In this document: positions 45,305-55,797 of the stretch, piece after piece | How positions within the stretch are numbered: position 1 is the first letter of the stretch | Layout of the letters: each line of letters starts with the position of its first letter | Assembly (NCBI RefSeq): GCF_905171765.1 | Contig: NC_053389.1 | Location: 780,462,772 to 780,526,771 of the forward strand | DNA from: Bufo bufo | Lineage: Eukaryota; Chordata; Amphibia; Anura; Bufonidae | Length of the DNA stretch: 64,000 bases | Direction of reading: 5' to 3' | Program-made: the position numbers and the translations under genes | Notes under the pieces: generated by a model | The model's database searches: none | The model's input: only the letters and a program-made list of their open reading frames with translations | What the model was told of the DNA's origin: nothing

Positions 45305-46657
45305 TCAGAGGAAGGACTTGAAATCCTCCTCGCTACTGCTGCTGCTGGTAAAGGACATTAGTGGTCTGTCCTGCCGTCTGTAGTCCACTCTTGCAGCTGT
45401 GGTGGAGCGCCACTACCCTCCTGTGGTGGAACTTGGAATTGACCGGGTGGTCATACTTTTTACCTGGGCCGCAATCTTTTGCTTCCTAGGAGTGGTTGCT
45501 CCTGCCATCCTACAAGGGTCCAGTACCTCCGGCTGCATAGGGGCTGGAAGGTAATTTTCTTCGCTGGGCGGCCTTATACACAGTTCTGGGTTAACTTTCT
45601 TCAGTAGTGGCTCTGCCTTCCATGACAGCTGGTATGCCACCACGGTAGGGCTGAATACAAATGAGGTACTTGACATACATACCAGATGTTGGGTGGATGT
45701 TGGGGGTGCAGGTAGTCCGGGGATGAGAACCTCCGACTCTGGCTGAGGCCTCTCACGGGAACATAGAACACCGTCCGACGATTCCTGCAGACAGGGCACC
45801 CATCCTGTTGCAGCTGGGTCATCCGGCCATACCTCCGGTTCTGTCCACAGCACCAGGGCTTTCTCCAGGCAGGTCATGGCTACAGCAAAGGGCCCCTGAA
45901 GGGACTCCATAGGTGTGTACTCCACCACATCTCCCTTATAGAGGCTGTGGCGGGCCTGAGTGGGGTAAGGGCGCTTCACGGACCGTCTATTGACATAAAG
46001 CTCCTGCCGGGTCTTGTCATCCCTAATGAAGCCAGACCCCTTCTCAACCGAGAACCACACCACGCTTCCGGTCCTCCTCTCTAAAAGCAGGGTCCTGGGC
46101 TGGGGTTGATCCCATACCCTGACTGCCCAGTCCTCAATCGCTCTGCGGTAATCCCACCCATCACAAGCACGGGCTATTACCTCTTTGGGCACCATCAGAT
46201 TTAATCCTTCAAAGGTGCCATGCTTCTTGGGCTGCGGACTGGGAACTCCGGTTGCCCCTGCCGCGCCAGCCAGCGCAGGGAAGGCCCGCGGCATCGTCTC
46301 AAAGGGTCGCTGGTATTGGAATACACGCATCTCTTGTGGGGCATCTTTCTCTTCAGGCAATTCATCCCCCCATCACATACCACCATAGTCTGGCTGCCGA
46401 GGATGCTCCATCTTGCCTCCTCTCGCACTGGAACAGACTGGTAAAGAAGCTTCAAGGGAGGAGTCTCCACTTCCCTTCTCTTCCCTGTGGGCAGGACTGG
46501 ATTCTCTCGCTCCAAATGGGGGCGTTCCTCTATTTTCCTGCTTCTGGGTTGGTAGAAGAAGCAGTGCCATCACCATTAAAAATGGCTGATTAACCCTTCG
46601 GACGCCAGCACGCACAGTTTTGCGCCTGCCGCTCCGCACCAAATCCAGTAAAGTCAT
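45305..46657 (-). pseudogene. Y-box-type cold-shock-domain protein of the LTR element, two in-frame stops
   Basis: One frame runs from ATG at 46657 to TGA at 45305-45307, 450 codons, interrupted by TGA at 46373-46375 and TAG at 45413-45415. The middle part (45866-46072) is a cold-shock domain. GSVVWFSVEKGSGFI aligns with the first strands and RNP-1 region, and LYVNRRSVK aligns with RNP-2, with Asn where Y-box proteins have His. A PYPTQARHS loop of Y-box type and GDVVEYTP follow. After the second stop the frame still reads a Ser-rich, acidic C-terminus. An in-frame TAA precedes the first ATG. The frame starts about 110 bp after the primer-binding site, where gag would be. Cold-shock domains bind single-stranded RNA or DNA. 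A role as a nucleocapsid-like RNA binder is inference. Confidence 0.8.
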
Positions 46658-46767
46658 TTTTAATGGGGTTTTTCGTTAACTCTTTAGGCAGTATAATCCA
46701 AGGGCACACAGATTTATCCTGTTCAGATCCTGTTTATAGGCTTTGTGGTACAAGGACACACACGTTT

Positions 46768-46785
46768 ATCCTGTTCGTAACTCCA
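46768..46785 (-). promoter_or_regulatory. Candidate tRNA primer-binding site
   Basis: TGGAGTTACGAACAGGAT in - strand sense lies two bases after the 5' LTR terminal CA, the standard position. It starts with TGG, complementary to a tRNA CCA end. I could not assign a tRNA. Confidence 0.55.
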
Positions 46786-46787
46786 AA

Positions 46788-48040
46788 TGCGACGCAAGTC
46801 AGCGACTAGGGGTCCCTTTTAAGAGGAGATAAGTGTTTTGTGACGCCAGTTGCAGTGAAGCAACAAGGGCACAGGGCCCCTTTTTAGTGATATAGTAGAT
46901 GGTACCCAGATGTAGAAATGGCCGAGTGGTATAGGGTGGCCTATAATGTCCCCATATGTTTTGTGCACATGTCACGGTGCTCCTACCTGGATACGCTGGA
47001 ACCCCAGGCGTTGTCATCCGAAGCAGACAAATAGAGTGTAGTTGAATTAGAGGATGGAGAAATAAATTGAGTCCAGACCTTGTGATGAAGCTCAATTACA
47101 GCTTTACTTGAATAAACATTTCTCCAACAGCTTCAGGCTTTGTCTTGGTTCCCAGCAGGCTTTAGCATTAACTCTGGCAGGCAAACAAACTCAACTCTGC
47201 TACATCTGTTGTTCTCTGTCTCTGCTGTGCTGACAGTATAATCATGAACACCTTCCCAAACTAAAATATACCTTTTATTAAATATTTACTAAAAACTGGC
47301 CTACAGCCGGACTACGTATAACAAGAGGGTCAACAAGGAACATATACAACATGAACTATGTAGTCATACTCAGCATAAGATATACAAGTGTTTGCTCACG
47401 GTTAGCTGAAATCACAAAGGACAAGGTGAAAAATGTGATCGCACTCAGTGCAAAAATACTCAGTAATTACTCACGGTTAGCTGAAATGTCAAAAGTTGAA
47501 GTGATTCTCAACCAGGTGGTCACCCAGCACTGGTGAGATTCGGGATAATCCAGGGGCAGTGATGACGACAGGTCCTTGATGGATGTTATCCAATAACATA
47601 ATGCTGACAGGCCGAACTTTGCTTTAGCTGTCTGCTGCAACTTCTCTCTTTGTATGGTCTGACTCTAGCTTGACACAGGGAACTTTTCCTCCTGGCTTCA
47701 GAGGCTCCAAGCTGTGGCCTCCACATCCAGCAGAGCTTGAGGTGCACCTGCTGCACACCCTCCCTTTGGCAGGGGGCAAACTGCAACTGACTTTAACTAA
47801 CTAGTCCCTCACCTCCTTAGAGAGAGGGTGAGAATGGAAAGAAGGGTTCCATTCTCTCTAAATGTAGCTCTGCCACGCCACCTTCTGGTGAAGCAGGTAA
47901 ATTACATGAACATAACAGTTACAAGGAATAGATATGCACAGTTTAGTGGACCTGAAATAAATACATAGGATGACATTATATTAGACCATAAGAGACAGTA
48001 GCTAGGTGCGGAAGTGGTAATGGCACTCTTGGACATTACA
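46788..48040 (-). repeat. 5' LTR of the element
   Basis: On the + strand it runs from TGCGACGCAAG to CTTGGACATTACA, TG...CA in element sense. A 366-bp insertion interrupts it at 47236-47601. The same LTR is found alone on the other strand at 51542-54012. Confidence 0.82.
47236..47601. mobile_element. Unclassified 366-bp insertion with 8-bp target duplication
   Basis: Exact copies of TGCTGACA (47228-47235 and 47602-47609) flank it, and the LTR reads through without it in the sister copy. Its ends (GTATAATCATGAACACC, CCAATAACATAA) are not clear inverted repeats. It contains two copies of TCACGGTTAGCTGAAAT about 77 bp apart. Confidence 0.75.
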
Positions 48041-48290
48041 GGTGTTACCAGTTGGGGGGAAGGGGTGTGTCCCTGCACAGTCTGACACTAGCAGCACTGA
48101 ATAATGTCAGACTGTGCAGGGAAACACTCCCAACTGGTAATACCCATCTGGACCTTTAATGCAGATTAATTCTTAAACTTCTAATAGGAATAACAGAGGA
48201 ACGATGCAACATAAAGTCATAAGAATTGATGCTCCAGAATTGCTTTTACATAAAACAGACATGTCAGGAGAGGTGACGGGTCCTCTTTAA
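48041..48290. mobile_element. Right part of foldback repeat 'X', copy 3
   Basis: GGTGTTACCAGTTGGGGGGA, the mirrored GTCTGACACTAGC / TGTCAGACTGTGCAGGGA core and the arm ending ATGTCAGGAGAGGTGACGGGTCC complete the X copy whose left arm lies at 40970-41136. Confidence 0.8.
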
Positions 48291-48886
48291 ATACAGATAG
48301 GGCAGCAGTGAGTTTGTCACATATTTGGATATGTATGAAATCGTTTTTTTTACACAATAAAAGCACACAGAGCTATGGGGACTGGGTATTGCGGATGTGC
48401 TAGCGGCCATCTAGACACCCATGTCCTCAGCTCTATACACAAAATCCTGGTGACAGGTTCCCTTTAATGACTGGTCAGGATATGATATGTGACTTGTGGT
48501 TTAGCTCGGCTTTCAGTAATGCGATCATAAAGAACTGCAGGATTCCTTTAGCTCAGAGAGAAATCACTGCATACAAATGAAGCACTGGATATCGGACGCT
48601 GCTATGCCAGTATCTCACGGAGGTGCCATGTCTCCTTGCCTTAAATGTCCCCTGCAAAAAAAAGTTCCTTGTGCTAACACGATTTTACTTTCTATTTTAA
48701 GGGAAATAAAGTCAAGTGGCAGACATAGCACATAGTGTATATTTAGCTGAGGATCTCTTCCTCACAGCCGTGTTCACACTGTATAAAGAAACATGACAGA
48801 GGTGTTTCCGAATCTTCCTGCTGCGCAGCGCTTCCACAGCGTCAGCATGATCTGATTGTGATCGCTTCATATTCCTTTGTTATCAT
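48291..48886. other. No gene seen
   Basis: Contains ATCCTGGTGACAGGTTCCCTTTAA at about 48448-48471, the mirrored terminus of a dispersed repeat. Otherwise featureless. Confidence 0.4.
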
Positions 48887-49250
48887 CAGAGCCGTCTTTA
48901 ATATTGATTGGACCCTGGGCAAGAATTTACTTGGGCCCCCTGGATCCCGCCTTCCCACACCCTAGCATGCAATCACGGCCTCCACCACAACACTCTCTGC
49001 GTCACGTTCCTGCTCCTCCCACTTTATTAATGAAGCAGGCGGACCAGGCGCGTGACGAAGTGAGTGACGTTACGCTGCCGTCCGGCCGGCCTGCCTGCTA
49101 CGCTACTTTGATAGTGAGTACTAGTACTGTACAGTCATTGAATTTGTGGGCAGTGGCCGGCGGGGCTCAAGAGGCAGCTGCCTTGGGCCCCCCAAGAGAA
49201 ACTGGGCCCGGGGCAGCTGACAGTTTTGCCCCGTGTTAAAGACGGCACTG
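48887..49250. mobile_element. 364-bp non-autonomous hAT element
   Basis: Termini CAGAGCCGTCTTTAAT and CAGTGCCGTCTTTAA (read inward from the right) are flanked by GTTATCAT (48879-48886) and GTTATCAC (49251-49258), an 8-bp duplication with one mismatch. GGGCCCCC motifs occur near both ends. The frame 48877-49239 runs through the whole element and is not a gene. Confidence 0.9.
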
Positions 49251-49342
49251 GTTATCACTACTGTAAAAGCGGAGGTGGCAGCCCCAAAGGCCATATAAGA
49301 AGACACCAGTATTATAAATCACACTTGGTATGCATGTATGTA

Positions 49343-50979
49343 CAGTGGATATAAAAAGTCTACACACCCCTGTTAAAATGTCAGGTTTCTGTGATGTAAA
49401 AAAAATGAGACAAAGATAAATCATTTCAGAACTTTTTCCACCTTTAATGTGACCTATAAACTGTACAAATCAATTGAAAAACAAACTGAAATCTTTTAGG
49501 TGGAGAGAAGAAAACAAAAAAAAAACTATAATAATGTGGTTGCATAAGTGTGCACACCCTCTTATAACTGGGGATGTAGCTGTGTTCAGAATTAAGCAAT
49601 CACATTCAAAATCCTGTTAAATAGGAGTCAGCATATACCTGCCATCATGTAAAGTGCCTCTGATTAACCCCAAATAAAGTTCTGCTGCTCTAGTTGGTCT
49701 TTCCTGAAATTTTCTTAGTCGTATCTCACATCAAAAGCCATGGTCCACAGAGAGCTTCCAAAGCATCAGAGGGATCTCATTGTTAGAAGGTATCAGTCAG
49801 GAGAAGGATACAAAAGAATTTCCAAGGCATTAGATATACCATGGAACACAGTGAAGACCGTCCTCATCAAGTGGAGAAAATATGGCACAACAGTGACATT
49901 ACCAAGAACTGGACGTCCCTCCAAAACTGATGAAAAGACTAGAAGAAAACTGGTCTGGGAGGCGACCAAGAGGCCTACAGCGACATTAAAGGAGCTGCAG
50001 GAATATCTGGCAAGTACTGGCTGTGTGGTACATGTGACAACAATCTCCCGTATTCTTCATATGTCTGGGCTATGGGGTAGAGTGGCAAGACGAAAGCCTT
50101 TTCTTAAGAAGAAAAACATCCAAGCCAGGCTACATTTTGCAAAAACACATCTGAAGTCTCCCAAAAGCATGTGGGAAAAGGTGTTATGATCTGATGAAAA
50201 CAAGGTTGAACTTTTTGGCCATAATTCCAAAAGATATGTTTGACCCAAAAACAACAATGCACATCACCAAAAGAACCCCATCCCCACAGTGAAGCATGGT
50301 GGTGGCAGCATCATGCCAAGGGGCTGTTTTTCTTCAGCTGGAACTGGGGCCTTAGTTAAGCGAGAGGGAATTATGAACAGTTCCAAATACCAGTCAATAT
50401 TGGCACAAAACCTTCCGGCTTCTGCTAGAAAGCTGAACATGAAGAGGAACTTCATCTTTCAGCATGACAACGACCCAAAGCATACATCCAAATCAACAAA
50501 GGAATGGCTTCACTAGAAGAAGATTAAAGTTTTGGAATGGCCCCAGCCAGAGCCCAGACCTGAATCCGATTGAAAATCTGTGGGGTGATCTGAAGAGGGC
50601 TGTGCTCAGGAGATGCCCTCGCAATCTGACAGATTTGGAGTGTTTTTGCAAAGAAGAGTGGGCAAATCTTGGCAAGTCAAAATGTGCCATGCTGATAGAC
50701 TCATACCCAAAAAGACTGAGTGCTGTAATAAAATCAAAAGGTGCTTCAACAAAGTATTAGTTTAAGGGTGTGCACACTTATGCAACCATATTATTTTATT
50801 TTTATATTTTTTCTTCCCTCTACCTAAAAGATTTCAGTTTGTTTTCAATTGATTTGTACAGTTTATAAGTCACATTAAAGGTGGAAAAAGTTCTGAAATG
50901 ATTTATCTTTGTCTCATTTTTTTTATATCATAAAAACCTGACATTTTAACAGGGGTGTGTAGACTTTTTATGTCCATTG
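49343..50979 (+). mobile_element. Full-length Tc1-like transposon, recently inactivated
   Basis: Terminal repeats of about 210 bp beginning CAGTGGATATAAAAAGTCTA (left) and CAATGGACATAAAAAGTCTA (right, read inward) are flanked by TA on both sides. The second binding-site repeat (GTGTGCACACCCTCTTATAA near 49547) matches the right-hand one near 50765. The transposase is nearly complete with few lesions, so this is the youngest Tc1 copy in the window. Confidence 0.95.
49740..50760 (+). pseudogene. Tc1 transposase, near complete, four lesions
   Basis: Covers the whole Tc1 transposase length (about 340 residues). The first HTH lies near residues 15-50 (GYKRISKALDIPWNTVKTVL), with a GRP linker (RTGRPSK) and a second HTH. 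The catalytic core has SDEN (first acidic residue), HDNDPKHT (second) and DLNPIENLW (third), so all catalytic residues are present. It is disabled by TGA at 50187-50189, TGA at 50241-50243, TAG at 50514-50516 and a one-base insertion in the C run near 50540. Confidence 0.93.
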
Positions 50980-50981
50980 TA

Positions 50982-51537
50982 TGTGTACACATGTATATGT
51001 GCACATCTGTGTATGTACAGTGCTAGTTGTACATGTCTGTATCTGTGTATGTACATTGTACTTAGGACTCGCTCACATAATAAACTCTTGAAGCTTAATC
51101 ATTTTGAGTGTTTTTTTTTCTGAATGGTTTTGTCTATGGTCATTGAAGGTACTTACATAGGACACCTCCCTGAAGATGCCACGTGTCCTGCCCATGATGA
51201 ATCAGATTTACTGTACATGCGCTGTCAATGTGATAGCCCGTCCAGACCAGCAACCTTCTCTAGATGTGAATGAAATAGCTTCTGTTGTAACATTGCCAAA
51301 TTGCATTTAAGCTTCCTGGCCGGTCAGTATATTGCAGAAAATTGGTGGTCATTATAGTAATGGACATAGACATCCCCTGATCTATAGATTTATAGCTGGC
51401 AGGAAGGCTATCATTATGTATAGTTACATGGTGTGTAGCTATTAAATCTCTGCCATTTATTACCCTAAGTAATGGTGATGTACTAGGAATGCAGTCTGTC
51501 CAATATTTGGAGCTGCTTCATTTCTCTATATATCTTT
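50982..51537. other. No gene seen
   Basis: Short TGTACA-rich stretch after the transposon, then unremarkable DNA. Confidence 0.4.
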
Positions 51538-52101
51538 ATAGTGTAATGCCCCCTAGTGGCATTACCACTCCTACGCCCTGCTTCTATCTGTGAATGCTAA
51601 TATAATGTTATCTAATGCATTTATTTCCAGGTCCCTAGACACTGTGCATTTATAATAATGTTATGTAATTGTTCATGTAATATGCCTGGTTCACCAGCAG
51701 GGGGCAGCAACTATGAAGAGCTACACTTGGAACTCACCATTCCATTCTCCCCTCCTTTCTTGGTCAGAAGTGGGCCAGTCCTGTTTGCTACTAGAAGGAG
51801 GTAGAGAGTTCTGGTGTGTTCTAGTTGAGACTCCATGTTGGAGCTGCCAGGATTCTAACCTATTCCCTGGCATAATCCAGAGTCAGACTACAGAGAGAAG
51901 TTGCAGCAACCTGCAGAAGCAGAGATTCCATTTAAGTCTATTAGTACAGCAGAGCGAAAGAGAAACTGATTTAGCAGAGTTGTGATTGTTTGCCTGCCAG
52001 AGTTAATGCTAAAGCCTGCTGGAACCAAGATAAAGTCTGTAAACCGTTTGGAGAAATGTCTATGTAAAGTAAAGCTGCCATTGAACTTCATCACAAGGTC
52101 T

Positions 52102-53728
52102 ACATAGTAACATAGTATATAAAGCCGAAAAAAGACATTTGTCCATCCAGTTCGGCCTGTTATCCTGCAAGTTGATCCAGAGGAAGGCAAAAAAAAACTA
52201 TGAGGTAGAAGCCAATTTTTCCCACTTAAGGGGAAAAAAAATCCTTCCCGACTCCAATCAGGCAATCAGAATATCTCCCTGGATCAACGACCCCTCTCTA
52301 GTAGCTATAGCCTGTAATATTATTACGCTCCAGAAATACATCCAGGCCCCTCTTGAACTCTTTTAGTGAACTCACCATCACCACCTCCTCAGGCAGAGAG
52401 TTCCATAGTCTCACTGCTCTTACCGTAAAGAATCCTTTTCTATGTTTGTGTACAAACCTTCTTTCCTCCAGACGCAGAGGATGCCCCCTCGTCACAGTTA
52501 CAGTCCTGGGGATAAATAGATGATGGGAGTGATCTCTGTACTGACCCCTGATATATTTATACAGTTATTAGATCTCCTCTCAGTCGTCTTTTTTCTAAAG
52601 TGAATAACCCTAATTTTGATAATCTTTCAGGGTACTGTAGTTTCCCCATTCCAGTTATTACTTTAGTTGCCCTCCTCTGGACCCTCTCCAGCTCTGCTAT
52701 GTCTGCCTTGTTCACAGGAGCCCAGAACTGTACACAGTACTCCATGTGTGGTCTGACTAGCGATTTGTAAAGTAGTAGGATTATGTTCTCATCACGGGCA
52801 TCTATGCCCCTTCTGATGCAACCCATTATCTTATTGGCCTTGGCAGCAGCTGCCTGACACTGGTTTCTGCAGCTTAGTTTGCTGATCACTAAAATTCCTA
52901 GGTCCTTTTCCATGTCAGTGTTACCCAGTGTTTTACCATTTAGTATGTACGGGTGACTTGCATTATTCCTTCCCATGTGCATAACTTTACATTTGTCAGT
53001 GTTAAACTTAATCCGCCACTTATCTGCCCAAGCCTCCAATCTATCCAGATCCCTCTGTAGTAGTATACTGTCCTCTTCCGTGTCAATTACTTTACACAGT
53101 TTAGTGTCATCTGCAAAAATTGATACTTTACTATGCAAGCCTTCTACAAGATCATTAATAAATATATTGAAGAGAATAGGGCCCAATACTGACCCCTGAG
53201 GTACCCCACTAGTGACAGTGACCCAATCTGAGTGTGTACCGTTAATAACCACCCTCTGTTTTCTATCACTGAGCCAGTTACTTACCCACTTACAGACGTT
53301 TTCTCCCAGTCCGAGCATTCTCATTTTATATACTAACCTTTTATGTGGTACAGTGTCAAATGCTTTGGAGAAGTCCAGATATACGACATCCATTGATTCG
53401 CCGCTGTCAAGTCTAGAACTTACCTCCTCATGACCGATCCCTAATGAAGCCATGGTGATATAGAGTTATTTGCTTATTTTCATTGAGGTGCTCCAAGATA
53501 GCATCTCTTAGAAAACCTTCAAACAGTTTACCCACAACAGATGTTAAACTCATCGGCCTATAGTTTCCAGGCTCTGTTTTTGGACTCTTTTTGAATATTG
53601 GCACCACATTTGCTATGCGCCAATCCTGTGGAACACTCCCTGTCAGTATAGAGTCCTTAAATATCAGAAATAAGGGTCTGGCTATGACATTACTTAATTC
53701 TCTTAGTATACGGGGGTGTATGCCATCT
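52102..53728 (-). mobile_element. 5'-truncated CR1/L2-type LINE in the solo LTR
   Basis: The inserted sequence is flanked by GGTCT at 52097-52101 and 53729-53733, and the LTR resumes seamlessly with GGTCTGGACTCAA. In - strand sense it ends with an ATACTATGTTACTATGT-type short repeat tail, as in CR1/L2 elements, with no poly(A). The 5' end is truncated within the reverse transcriptase region. Confidence 0.9.
52298..53728 (-). pseudogene. LINE reverse transcriptase (C-terminal part of ORF2)
   Basis: The segments in order are an N-terminal RT part (VPIFKKSPKTEPGNYRP, 53728 to about 53425), then YLDFSKAFDTVPHKRL, SGVPQGSVLGPILFNIFIND, the catalytic FADDTKL, and RTs' thumb-like region to about 52557. 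The final part is VRLWNSLPEEVV...FLERNNITGYSY with a stop at 52298. The first junction carries a small deletion with frameshift near 53425. A 2-bp loss near 52560 shifts the last segment. The FADD catalytic motif is intact. No endonuclease domain remains. Confidence 0.92.
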
Positions 53729-54016
53729 GGTCTGGACTCAAATATTTCTTAAAATCCCTCAATTGTTCACCCTATTTCTCTGCTTCAGAGCCAACGCCTG
53801 GGGTACCAGCCTATCCAGTTAGGAGCACTGTGACACGTGCACAAAACATTAAGGGACATTATAGGCCACCCTATATCACTCGGCCATTCCTACACCTGGT
53901 TACCAACACCATTTCTTAAAGGGACTCCGTCCCGTTGTTGCTTCATTGCGACTGGCGTCACTAAACATATATCTCATCTTAAAGGGACCCCTTGCGGACC
54001 GCTGTTGTTGCAATAG

Positions 54017-54420
54017 CACATCCAAATTCCCTACAAATATATATTATAAAGTTCTCACTACCTGCCTCCACCACTAGGGGGTGCTACCTGCAGACTGTCT
54101 CATTATGGAGTTCAATGCATTAACAGTATGCAGAAATATTCTGAGCTCCCACTAGTGGTGGCTGCTTGTATCCAGGATTAGATAATTTACGTCTATGGCT
54201 AGGTAGATGATTTGGAGCTCTGTACTAGAAAAAAAATTATGCTCAAACTGCTAGAAAGATAGATTAAGAAATGAATTCGGATGGAATGGTGGACTTATTT
54301 AGATTTTAAAAAAATCAAAGGGTTTTTTACAGGAGGAATTTCAATTTATTTTATGGACCAATTTTTGTGGGACAGTGAAAACTAAAATGTCCTCAAGGTA
54401 AATGCCATTACTAGTAGGAG
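54017..54420. other. Short foldback and otherwise no feature
   Basis: CCTCCACCACTAGGGGGTGCT...AGCTCCCACTAGTGGTGGCTGC at 54063-54165 is a foldback with the same core as 25900-26412. Confidence 0.5.
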
Positions 54421-55600
54421 CCAAATAGTAAAAATCAAAATGAGCCTCCCCTATTGAAGTTGATTCACCTTGCCCACATACGTGTATGAGATGAAGATGG
54501 ATTAAGTGTTGGTCTCTGTATTACTGTGAATTCTGGTATCCGGGAATAAATAGGCTTAAAACACGGTTTAGATGCATGAACATTTTACTAAACTATCATA
54601 AAAGATATATACAGTACAAAAGATAACATAAAGAGTAAAGTAAGTCACCAAAGCCGTGGACAAATGAGCGAGCTCCCCATCGACCGGTTCCAAACATGGG
54701 ACCTGGCCGACACTCATATGATACAAAGAGAGGTGGTAGATCTTACCCTGATGATGTCTACAACGGAGCTAACCACTTTGTCACATAGCTAGATCTTTTC
54801 TTGCTTCCTGGCCCCTCCTAGCCCCTCCTAAAGGTCTTCAGTGTGCAGTACAGTTACTTCAGACCTCAAAAACACTGCCAGGTACCTGGTACCACTAACC
54901 AACTACGTTATAAGGAATTAGACTGGAAAAAATCACTAAAATCCATTACTACACAATCTCTTGTAGACCCCCTCCCCTCTTTAAGTTGGTCTACCTTGGC
55001 CCCATATTGGTGAAGTGAAGACACACTCAGTGCTGGTCTCTTCTTGAGTCCCATAACAAATGTCAAAACGGGCCTCCCTTTGTCATGTTGGTCCACCTTA
55101 GCCTCATATAAGTATGAAAAGAAAATTGATTCAGTACTTATCTATTCTAGAGCCTCATAACAAAAGCCAAAATGGGCCTTGACTCTTCAGGTTGGTCTAC
55201 CTTGCCCCATAGGTGTATGAGGTGAAAATGTATTTAGTGTTGCTCTCTTATGGAGCCCCATTACAAAAATCAAAATAGGCCAAAATGTTGGCGTAATAAC
55301 CCATGTACAATACCTCTACGTCCTGAAGATGGATCCAGTGCTTGTTCAACTTCTCTTTTCACTAATTGTAGAGGAGTGGTGATTCTACCTATAGCTGTAA
55401 GAGCATTGCTGGGGGTTATAGTTTTGCAACAGTCAAGATAGGCTTCTCCTTGTGTTGACCTATTTCACCATGTCCTCCTATATTGTGAAGATGGATCCAT
55501 TGCTAGTCCAATTTTTCTTCCACTTTCGAGCAGCAAAAATCAAAACCCTCCACAGATCCTCACATATGGTGAAGATGGTTCCATTCACCCATTGCTAATG
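54420..55600. repeat. Degenerate repeat of about 105-110 bp
   Basis: A module of the form TTGGTCTACCTTGGCCCCAT, TATGAGATGAAGATGGATT, AGTGTTGGTCTCT, AGCCCCATTACAAAAATCAAAATGGGCC recurs about seven times. Examples start near 54460, 54986, 55090, 55192, 55308 and 55460. Copies differ by many substitutions, and about 400 bp of other DNA (54530-54930) separates the first from the rest. Confidence 0.65.
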
Positions 55601-55797
55601 GAGAGTACTCCAGGGGTACTGACAGTAAAATTCACCCACATTATGGAGCCTTAGACTCTGCTTCTTGATTCACCCCTGAGTCAAATCCCTAGTGTTACAG
55701 ACAGTGGATGTCGATCCACAGTGCCAATCAATGGTTTGGCTTTGGGCTAGTCCTGAGGGCATTATCCTGTGGTTTTCACCCTTTAACCCCTATATAT

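Larger units (their letters stand above)
41137..48040 (-). mobile_element. Non-autonomous LTR retroelement carrying a cold-shock-domain gene
   Basis: Two direct long terminal repeats (41137-44079 and 46788-48040 including later insertions) bracket 2.7 kb of internal DNA. In the - strand sense the 5' LTR starts TGTAATGTCC and ends in CA. Two bases later lies a primer-binding-site-like TGGAGTTACGAACAGGAT. A purine tract GTAAGGGGGAA abuts the 3' LTR start TGAAATGTCC. The one long frame lies in the same sense. I find no gag zinc knuckle, protease, reverse transcriptase or integrase, so it must depend on another element. The LTR is about 870 bp without the 366-bp insertion. The target duplication is not clean, and the left junction seems to have lost a few bases. 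Confidence 0.8.
51542..54012 (+). mobile_element. Solo LTR of the cold-shock-domain element family, split by a LINE
   Basis: In reverse complement it matches the LTRs at 41137-44079 and 46788-48040. It starts TGTAATGCCCCC, ends GTTGTTGCA, and is flanked by ATAG at 51538-51541 and 54013-54016, a 4-bp duplication. No internal region is present, so it is a solo LTR left by recombination, later interrupted at 52102-53728. Confidence 0.88.

Noticed and set aside
46201..46593. Frames on + and - strands overlapping the cold-shock-domain gene
   Set aside because: Out of frame with the domain-bearing sequence and without recognisable content.
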